DNA from: an uncultured Alphaproteobacteria bacterium
GTDB lineage: Bacteria; Pseudomonadota; Alphaproteobacteria; CAAHEQ01; UBA3637
DNA length: 14,022 nucleotides
Direction of reading: 5' to 3'
NCBI GenBank assembly: GCA_944391545.1
Contig: CALXTZ010000029.1
Span: forward strand, 1-14,022
Shown: in pieces, positions 1 through 4,574 of the stretch
Layout of the letters: every line of letters begins with the position of its first letter
How positions within the stretch are numbered: the first letter of the stretch is position 1
The notes under the pieces: generated by a model
Databases searched by the model: none
Told to the model about the DNA's origin: nothing
Seen by the model: only the letters and a program-made list of their open reading frames with translations
Translations under genes and position numbers: made by a program

Positions 1-312
1 GAATGCGGCGCTTTCTTTTATGATATGCGCAAAGAAAACTTTACTTGTCCGAAGTGCGGATGCGCGTATAACGGAAATGAATTTGCCGAAGTACATGCCA
101 AAGCGATTTTGAAAAACGCGAAAAAGACCAAAGAGGTCGATAAAGACATGGACGAAGAAGAATTGATCGAAACGGTCGTCGGCGACGATTTGTTTGAAGA
201 AGATGCGGATTCGGCGTTGGATGTTTTGGAAGATGCGTCCGAATTAGGCGACGACAATCACGATATGGCCGAAGTTTTTGAAAACATTGGACCGGGGCAT
301 GACGAAGAATAA
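1..312 (+). CDS. FYDLN-type zinc-ribbon/acidic protein, C-terminal part (TIGR02300 family)
   Basis: The reading frame is open from the first base, so the start lies outside the window; 103 codons plus stop are present. The visible part starts ECGAFFYDMR, matching the CGxxFYDLN signature of TIGR02300, a small family found mainly in Alphaproteobacteria. A C-P-K-C-G-C pair follows about ten residues later and, with the earlier CG, makes a likely four-cysteine zinc ribbon. The remainder, from about residue 40, is strongly acidic (runs of D and E, such as DMDEEELIE), as the family's 'acid' name implies. The biochemical role of the family is unknown. The gene overlaps the next one (yqgE) by 14 nt, so the two are probably co-transcribed and translationally coupled. 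Family assignment is fairly sure; function is not. Confidence 0.85.
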   Translation, partial: ECGAFFYDMRKENFTCPKCGCAYNGNEFAEVHAKAILKNAKKTKEVDKDMDEEELIETVVGDDLFEEDADSALDVLEDASELGDDNHDMAEVFENIGPGHDEE

Positions 313-883
313 AGATTTTTCGGTAACGGGATCGTTGGCAGGCAAGTGCTTGATTTCCATGCGGGGCATGACGGATCCGCGTTTTGAAAAGTCTGTGATT
401 TATGTTTGTTCGCATGCGCCAGATGAAGGTGCGATGGGGTTTGTGATTAATAAGCCTGCCGCGCATGTTGCTTATTCGGAAATTTTATTACAGCTCGGTT
501 TGCCGCTCGGGGACAAAGAAAATTATCCCGTTGTTTTGTCAGGCGGTCCGATGGAAAATATTCGCGGGTTTGTTTTACATTCAAATGATTACCGGCAAAG
601 CGATTCAACGCCGGTAGATGAAGATATTTCTTTGACGGCAACGATGGATATTTTAGCGGACATTGCGGCCGGAACGGGCCCGAAGCATGCTTTGTTTTTC
701 TTGGGATATTCCAGTTGGCGGGACGGTCAGCTGGAAGCGGAAATTGCCGGCAACTGTTGGTTGGTTGTTCCGGCGGATGATTTTTTGATGTTTGAGTGTC
801 CTTTTTCCAGAAGATGGACTCAGGCACTGGCTTTATTGGGTGTCAACCCGTCTATGCTGTCTATAGAACAAGGAAGTGTTTAA
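299..883 (+). CDS. yqgE: YqgE/AlgH family protein
   Basis: This 194-residue product is close to the usual family length of about 185-190. Near the N-terminus it carries the hallmark stretch LISM-RGMTDPRFEKSVIY (residues 18-35), then GAMGFVINKP (44-53), GGP at 82-84, and later a LGYSSW-GQLE-EI block near 135-150, all typical of YqgE/AlgH (DUF179). The family is a compact cytosolic fold of unknown biochemical role; the AlgH name comes from a link to alginate regulation in Pseudomonas. I place the start at ATG 299, inside the previous gene. A TTG at 278 is in frame, but it adds seven residues without family similarity. The Shine-Dalgarno is weak (GGA at 289-291), consistent with translational coupling to the upstream gene. 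The stop TAA is directly followed by the ATG of the next gene. Confidence 0.93.
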   Translation: MTKNKDFSVTGSLAGKCLISMRGMTDPRFEKSVIYVCSHAPDEGAMGFVINKPAAHVAYSEILLQLGLPLGDKENYPVVLSGGPMENIRGFVLHSNDYRQSDSTPVDEDISLTATMDILADIAAGTGPKHALFFLGYSSWRDGQLEAEIAGNCWLVVPADDFLMFECPFSRRWTQALALLGVNPSMLSIEQGSV

Positions 884-1741
884 ATGAATTTAGCTGAAGC
901 CTATAATGCCGGAAAGATTGATCGGTTTGAAATGATGAAATTGGCAGAACAATTGAGTGAACTGCATCTGCACAAAAAACATATTTCAACGTTAAAACGG
1001 CTGGACTTTACGGGCGATTCCTTTATTTTCGGCGAGACGGTTCCCGTGAAGAAAAAAGAAATTTTGTTTTATTTTTCTCTGTTAATCACGGGCATTCAGA
1101 CTATCACGGATAAACGATTGGCTTCTATTTTTATGAATCATTACTTGGCGTGTCAAAATAATGTCGATCTCTACAAGTTTATGCCCAAAAGCCGCACAAA
1201 GCCTTATGTTGTAGCTTGCGGAGGCATGTCGGGCAGTGGAAAATCGCGGGTCGCTCGGGAAATATCGCCGTTGATCGGTTCTCCGTTCGGTGCCGTCGTC
1301 ATTCGAGACGATATTGTCCGCAAACAATTGGCCGGTGTGTCGTTTGATACGGTTTTAGGGCCCGAATATTACACGCCCGAAAAAGAAAAGAAAGTTTATA
1401 AAGAAATCCGTCGCCAGGCAAAACAAGTTTTAATGGCCGGCTATCCCGTTATTTTGGACGCGCTTTTTTACGATGAAAAAGAACGGTTGCTGGCGCAAGA
1501 ATTGGCCGAACGCAATCATGTTCCTTTTGTCGGACTGTGGATGGAAGCACCTTTGGTCGTTCGGGCAAAACGGGTTAAAACACGTCAGAATAATCCGTCT
1601 GACGTGAAAACGCTTGAGGCGCTTGAAGCGCAGTTGAATGAGCTGAATCCCGGTAAAATCACGTGGACTCATATTTTAACGGACAATGACCGAGATGTCA
1701 CAATCAAAAAAGTGATGCGGACTTTGAAAAAGAGTGTGTAA
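884..1741 (+). CDS. P-loop AAA-type predicted kinase with short N-terminal domain
   Basis: This is a 285-residue protein. Residues 113-121 are a Walker A loop, GGMSGSGKS. Then come IRDDIVRKQLAG (140-151), the hydrophobic strand plus acid VILDALF (189-195), and a basic lid-like region with RVKTR (230-234) and NPSDV. This arrangement matches the COG0645 'predicted kinase' fold, often found as the C-terminal half of COG2187 proteins whose N-terminal half resembles aminoglycoside phosphotransferase. Here the roughly 100 residues before the P-loop keep only the final helical part of that N-terminal region (for example MNHYLACQNNVDLYKFMP). No phosphotransferase catalytic loop is present. The substrate is unknown. 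The start is well supported by AGGAAG at 871-876, seven nt upstream. The gene abuts yqgE and ends the operon before a hairpin at 1744. Confidence 0.8.
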   Translation: MNLAEAYNAGKIDRFEMMKLAEQLSELHLHKKHISTLKRLDFTGDSFIFGETVPVKKKEILFYFSLLITGIQTITDKRLASIFMNHYLACQNNVDLYKFMPKSRTKPYVVACGGMSGSGKSRVAREISPLIGSPFGAVVIRDDIVRKQLAGVSFDTVLGPEYYTPEKEKKVYKEIRRQAKQVLMAGYPVILDALFYDEKERLLAQELAERNHVPFVGLWMEAPLVVRAKRVKTRQNNPSDVKTLEALEAQLNELNPGKITWTHILTDNDRDVTIKKVMRTLKKSV

Positions 1742-1743
1742 CC

Positions 1744-1776
1744 GCGTATCTTTTCGGTGCATACGCCTTTATTTTT
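1744..1776 (+). terminator. Probable intrinsic terminator after the kinase gene
   Basis: A stem GCGTAT (1744-1749) pairs with ATACGC (1761-1766) around an 11-nt loop and is followed by CTTTATTTTT. It begins two bases after the kinase stop codon. The stem is short (6 bp), so strength is uncertain. Confidence 0.5.
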
Positions 1777-1811
1777 CAATCGGTTAAAGATAAAAAAACA
1801 ATTAAAAGTTG

Positions 1812-1839
1812 TTTACAAATAAAATTTTCCCTTTATGAT
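1812..1839 (+). promoter_or_regulatory. Sigma-70-type promoter for the porin gene
   Basis: The -35 is TTTACA (1812-1817) and the -10 is TATGAT (1834-1839), with a 16-nt spacer. Transcription would start near 1846. That makes the ATG at 1852 almost leaderless and favours the downstream ATG pair at 1873/1876, which has a ribosome-binding site. An inverted repeat AAACAA (1796-1801) / TTGTTT (1809-1814) touches the -35 and could be an operator. Confidence 0.6.
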
Positions 1840-1863
1840 GTTCTGTATGGAATGAATCAGGAA

Positions 1864-1869
1864 GGGGAG
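1864..1869 (+). promoter_or_regulatory. Ribosome-binding site deciding the porin start
   Basis: GGGGAG lies 3 nt before ATG 1873 and 6 nt before ATG 1876. It supports one of these two in-frame codons rather than ATG 1852, which has no comparable site. Confidence 0.6.
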
Positions 1870-1872
1870 ATC

Positions 1873-3117
1873 ATGATGAAAAAAAATCTTTTAACCGGTA
1901 TTTGCTTCGGCGTTGTTGTCTTTTGTTTTGCGGCATCCGAAGCGGCGGCTCAAACGGAAGCGGTGAGCTTGCAAACCAATAAGCCGAAAAGCGTTCAGGA
2001 ACGGTTAGAGCATGCGGCTAAACGGCATGCGTTAGCAGAGCCGGAAAGTTTTGCTAAAGCTTATGCCGATTTTAAAAAGGATTTACAAGATAAGATGGGC
2101 TTATCTTATTCGGCCGATATTTCGATTATGGGGCAACGCGGCGCTCCGAACGGCAAAGGAACGCCTTGGCAAACGCAGTATTACGGCTCTGTCAACTGGG
2201 ATATGTTTACGAGTAAAATCGGTTCCGGATCTTTGCAATTTGCTTATACCAACGTTCAATATTGGGGAAAAAGCGGGAATGATTTGGATAATCGGCTGGG
2301 TGTTGTCAGTTCTGTGAATGATTATACGGCCAATGCGCATTATTTTGATCAGTTAAGCTATACACATCAATTGCCGGGCGAATTGGATTGGCTGTCCGTG
2401 ACGGTCGGTCAGTTTCCGATGTATACCTTTGACGGCAGTCAGTATAACAGTAACCAGCAAATTAACTTTATTAACTATGCACTGTCCCAAAATGCTACGT
2501 CCAGTTATCCGTCCGCAAGTTTAGGCGGATATGTGACGATTGCACCGAATTCGGATTGGACATTCGTGGTCGGGGCGCAGGATGCAACCAACATTTCCGG
2601 ATCGAAAATCAATACGCATCATTTGCATGACAAACGGTTCTTGAGCTTTGCATCGATTTCTTATACGCCGACGATTAAAGGTGTCGGAACCGGGCAATAT
2701 TCGCTTTTGATTTACAATCAACCGAGTGTCGCTTTGCAACCGGAAAACAGCAACGGATGGTCCATAAATTTGGCGCAGAATTTTGGTGAAAAGTGGGGCG
2801 TTTTTGCACGCATTAACGGCAGCACGCACGTTGAGCCCATTAAACAATCCTATGTTTTGGGAGGCGTATACAATAATCCGTTGAACCGCAATGCCTTGGA
2901 TCAAATCGGATTGGCGGCAGCGGTGAACAAGTTGAATAAAACGGTTAACGGGCCGGACACGCGGTCGGTTGAAACGGTTTTTGAAGGATATTGGGCATGG
3001 GGCTTGTCTAATTTCATGACAATTACACCGGACATTCAATTTTATTTAAATCCGGGCTTGGATAAAGACAATAAAACAGCAACTGTCGCCAGCATTCGGG
3101 CAACCTTTATGTTCTAA
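1873..3117 (+). CDS. OprB-like carbohydrate porin, outer membrane
   Basis: From ATG 1873 the product is 414 residues. It opens with a classic Sec signal peptide (MMKKN, a hydrophobic core GICFGVVVFCFA, and cleavage near EAAAQ). A short helical, charged segment follows (about residues 35-75). The rest is rich in alternating hydrophobic and aromatic strands and ends in phenylalanine (ATFMF), the usual last residue of outer-membrane beta-barrels. The block VGQFPMYTFDG, then FINYALSQNA, then YPSASLGGYVTIAP-W resembles the central part of OprB carbohydrate-selective porins (PF04966). The family makes sugar-permeable channels; the substrate cannot be told here. The gene stands alone, with its own promoter (1812-1839) and a terminator just downstream. 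The barrel call is firm; the OprB assignment is moderate. Confidence 0.75.
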   Translation: MMKKNLLTGICFGVVVFCFAASEAAAQTEAVSLQTNKPKSVQERLEHAAKRHALAEPESFAKAYADFKKDLQDKMGLSYSADISIMGQRGAPNGKGTPWQTQYYGSVNWDMFTSKIGSGSLQFAYTNVQYWGKSGNDLDNRLGVVSSVNDYTANAHYFDQLSYTHQLPGELDWLSVTVGQFPMYTFDGSQYNSNQQINFINYALSQNATSSYPSASLGGYVTIAPNSDWTFVVGAQDATNISGSKINTHHLHDKRFLSFASISYTPTIKGVGTGQYSLLIYNQPSVALQPENSNGWSINLAQNFGEKWGVFARINGSTHVEPIKQSYVLGGVYNNPLNRNALDQIGLAAAVNKLNKTVNGPDTRSVETVFEGYWAWGLSNFMTITPDIQFYLNPGLDKDNKTATVASIRATFMF

Positions 3118-3132
3118 ATTCGAATAAAAAAA

Positions 3133-3162
3133 CGCCCTTTCGTTGGAAAGGGCGCTTTATTT
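3133..3162. terminator. Bidirectional terminator between porin and pilin-like gene
   Basis: A 9-bp perfect stem CGCCCTTTC (3133-3141) / GAAAGGGCG (3146-3154) encloses a GTTG tetraloop between two convergent genes. On the minus strand it is followed by a run of seven T with a single mismatch-free start (3126-3132 read in reverse), a strong terminator for the pilin-like gene. On the plus strand CTTTATTTC follows, which is weaker but usable for the porin. Confidence 0.85.
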
Positions 3163-3175
3163 CACGTTTCAATGA

Positions 3176-3589
3176 TTATGAAGCATATGTGTTGAATGTG
3201 ATCGTTGCACTATCTGTGTCCCCTGTGATTTCAACAGTGCCACCAGAACGATTTTGCATTGCTTCAGAAACCTTTTCTGTAATACCTGACACTTCTACAA
3301 CCGGTTGATCCACTTCAGTTGCAGCAGATGTGATGCTGATGCCTGTTGCACCGCCCGGCAATGTTTCGCCGTCCAGAATGGCTTTGCAGTCACCTGTTTC
3401 CATTGTGGAGCCATCACCTGTTGTTTGAGCAACAACAACACAACGAGATGCATAATCTAAAATTGTGTTGGCACGATGACGGTTCATCGCCATTGTGTAA
3501 CCGGCTAAACCACCGATGGACAATACACCGATAATCGCCAAAACACCCAACATTTCAATCATTGAACGACCAGCTTCAGTTTTTTTCAT
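3176..3589 (-). CDS. Type IV pilin-like/pseudopilin protein with prepilin signal
   Basis: This 137-residue product has a type III (prepilin) signal. A short basic leader MKKTEAG would be cut after Gly7, leaving Arg at +1, and Glu at +5 (Glu12) is the conserved glutamate of type IV pilins. It is followed by an unbroken hydrophobic helix, IEMLGVLAIIGVLSIGGLAG. The C-terminal domain is small and rich in T, S and G, with two cysteines (Cys50 and Cys68) that could form a disulfide. Proteins with this GRSMIEMLGVLAIIG opening recur in uncultured gut Alphaproteobacteria (recollection). No pilus assembly gene or prepilin peptidase is nearby, so the gene is an orphan here. The start is supported by AAAGGA, with AGGA at 3598-3601 and an 8-nt spacing. 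It sits downstream of a near-consensus promoter carrying an operator-like inverted repeat. Whether it builds a pilus, a secretion pseudopilus or another filament is open. Confidence 0.85.
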   Translation of the reverse strand: MKKTEAGRSMIEMLGVLAIIGVLSIGGLAGYTMAMNRHRANTILDYASRCVVVAQTTGDGSTMETGDCKAILDGETLPGGATGISITSAATEVDQPVVEVSGITEKVSEAMQNRSGGTVEITGDTDSATITFNTYAS

Positions 3590-3594
3590 GTTTT

Positions 3595-3819
3595 TTATCC
3601 TTTTCTTAAATTTAAGTTGAGAATTTTCAGTTCAACACTGAAATTATAGACAAGAGAAACGCTCTTGTCCATAAAATCTTTCAAAACACGAAGAATTGAA
3701 AGATATGCGCCCGAACAAACCCGTTTGTTCAGGTTGAGCATCTGTTGAAAAAGGCAGAAAATACCCGCTGCCGCAGCAGTGGTTTTATTCGAATTAAAAG
3801 AAACAAACGTTCTTTGCAT
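3595..3819 (-). CDS. Doubtful 74-residue leader ORF upstream of the pilin-like gene
   Basis: An ATG at 3819 has a good AAGGGAG ribosome-binding site (3824-3830) four bases upstream. The frame stays open for 74 codons and stops five bases before the pilin ATG, with the pilin's Shine-Dalgarno inside its last codons. That layout would suit a leader peptide or coupled small gene. Against it, the frame contains the pilin promoter and all three inverted repeats. Its leucine codons are mostly CTN (8 of 11) and two of its four arginines are AGA, unlike the neighbouring genes, which favour TTG/TTA and CGN. The peptide has no recognisable domain. I list it as possible, not probable. Confidence 0.25.
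   Translation of the reverse strand: MQRTFVSFNSNKTTAAAAGIFCLFQQMLNLNKRVCSGAYLSILRVLKDFMDKSVSLVYNFSVELKILNLNLRKG
3643..3671 (-). promoter_or_regulatory. Near-consensus sigma-70 promoter for the pilin-like gene
   Basis: Read on the minus strand, TGGACA (3671-3666), a 17-nt spacer and a perfect TATAAT (3648-3643) form the best promoter in the window. The expected start is near 3636, giving a leader of about 47 nt before ATG 3589. The spacer is filled by an inverted repeat (3649-3669). Confidence 0.8.
3649..3669. promoter_or_regulatory. Inverted repeat inside the pilin promoter, probable operator
   Basis: The perfect arms GACAAGAG (3649-3656) and CTCTTGTC (3662-3669) are separated by 5 nt. The dyad covers the whole -35/-10 spacer and four bases of the -35 hexamer, the position expected of a repressor site that blocks polymerase. 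It could also fold as a hairpin if transcribed from further upstream. The bound factor is unknown. Confidence 0.6.
3676..3704. repeat. Inverted repeat upstream of the pilin promoter
   Basis: A perfect 9-bp dyad, ATCTTTCAA (3676-3684) / TTGAAAGAT (3696-3704), with an 11-nt centre. It is centred about 54 bp upstream of the predicted pilin transcription start. It could be a second regulator site, or an RNA hairpin if the region is transcribed. Confidence 0.55.
3713..3730. repeat. Third inverted repeat upstream of the pilin promoter
   Basis: The perfect 8-bp arms GAACAAAC (3713-3720) and GTTTGTTC (3723-3730) around two bases form a compact dyad about 85 bp upstream of the predicted pilin start site. 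The 2-nt centre suits a protein-binding dyad better than an RNA hairpin loop. Confidence 0.5.
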
Positions 3820-4074
3820 TTTTCTCCCTTTCTTTTTTTTCAGTCTAGCGAGACAGGAGTTAATAACAAGTTAAAAATATAAAAATATTCAAAAGAAGAT
3901 ACCATAAAATGTTTTTGCTTTGGAAAAAGGCTTTTTTAAAAAGAAGTTGCCTTAAAAGAAAGGTGATTTTTCCGTTGTTTAAAAAGATAAAAAATTATCC
4001 TGTTTTTTTCTTTGATTTTTTAAAAAAGGTATGGTAACGCTGATTAAAGTTGCACTTTTTGCGAGGGGTAAAAA
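3820..4074. other. AT-rich intergenic region between divergent pilin and hydrogenase units
   Basis: No gene is visible here. Together with the pilin leader (3590-3819) it makes about 485 bases without a confident coding region. It is very AT-rich. It contains a dyad GATAA-AAAA-TTATC (3986-3999), a weaker nested pairing (AAGGC 3927-3931 with GCCTT 3949-3953, enclosing CTTTTTTAAAAAG), and a near-palindrome around CAGTCT-AGCG-AGACAG (3841-3856). The hydrogenase operon must be driven from here, but the best candidate -10 (TATGGT, 4030-4035) has no convincing -35. An exact hydrogenase promoter therefore cannot be assigned. The ribosome-binding site of the first hydrogenase gene, GAGGGG, is at 4063-4068. 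Confidence 0.5.
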
Positions 4075-4563
4075 ATGAGCGAAACAGAACAAGAAATAAA
4101 AGAGAAAACAAATGCGCTTTTGACAAAATGGAAATCAAAGCGCGGTGCGTTGATTATGGCGTTGCATGAAATTCAGGGCGTGTTCGGTTATGTGCCTTGG
4201 GAAGCAATGGAGGTGACCAGTCGGGAGCTGGGCATTCCGATGGCGCGGATTTATGCTGTTCTGACTTTTTATAATTATTTTAAATTAAATGCGCCGGGTA
4301 AGGTTATTGTTTCGGTTTGTGACGGAACGGCTTGTCATATTAAAGGGGCGCCCGATATTATTGAGGGCTTTCAACGATGCCTGAACATTAAAGACGGTGA
4401 AACGACGGATGACGGTATGTTCCATTTGCAGATCGTTCGATGCTTGGGATGTTGCGGATTGGCTCCCGTTGTTGTGATTAACGGTAAGACCTACGGTAAG
4501 ACGGTTGCGACGGATGTGCCGAAAATGGTGAATGAATGGCGTCAGAAGATGGCTGAAGCTTAA
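4075..4563 (+). CDS. hydC: NuoE-like [2Fe-2S] subunit of NAD(P)H-linked [FeFe] hydrogenase
   Basis: This 162-residue protein is of the usual length for NuoE/HydC/HndA. An N-terminal helical part (about residues 1-70, with LHEIQGVFGYVP and ARIYAVLTFYNYF) is followed by a thioredoxin-like [2Fe-2S] domain. Its four ligands are in the family pattern: Cys82 and Cys87 (CDGTAC), then Cys123 and Cys127 (CLGCC). In complex I and soluble hydrogenases this subunit pairs with the flavin subunit and relays electrons from FMN. Here it is the first gene of a three-gene operon, 11 nt ahead of the retained hydB start, with GAGGGG six nt before the ATG. The cytosolic hydrogenase role follows from the catalytic subunit two genes downstream; alone it could be read as nuoE, but no other complex I gene is present. 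Confidence 0.92.
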   Translation: MSETEQEIKEKTNALLTKWKSKRGALIMALHEIQGVFGYVPWEAMEVTSRELGIPMARIYAVLTFYNYFKLNAPGKVIVSVCDGTACHIKGAPDIIEGFQRCLNIKDGETTDDGMFHLQIVRCLGCCGLAPVVVINGKTYGKTVATDVPKMVNEWRQKMAEA

Positions 4564-4567
4564 GGAG
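4564..4567 (+). promoter_or_regulatory. Ribosome-binding site deciding the hydB start
   Basis: GGAG immediately follows the hydC stop (TAAGGAG). It is one base from ATG 4569, too close to work well, but seven bases from ATG 4575, which is therefore preferred. Confidence 0.65.
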
Positions 4568-4574
4568 AATGGCA

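Noticed and set aside
278..298. TTG 278 as the yqgE start
   Set aside because: It adds seven residues without family similarity; ATG 299 fits the usual YqgE length.
1852..1872. ATG 1852 as the porin start
   Set aside because: It would sit about six bases from the predicted transcription start without a ribosome-binding site and would add MNQEGEI ahead of a normal signal peptide.
2521..3039. A 172-codon open frame on the minus strand within the porin gene
   Set aside because: It is an antisense shadow, rich in R, C and I with no domain or ribosome-binding site, and the plus-strand frame has a signal peptide and barrel features.
4050..4063. A sigma-54-like TTGCAC...TTGC upstream of the hydrogenase operon
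   Set aside because: Only three bases separate the two elements instead of the needed five, and it lies too close to the start codon, overlapping the ribosome-binding site.
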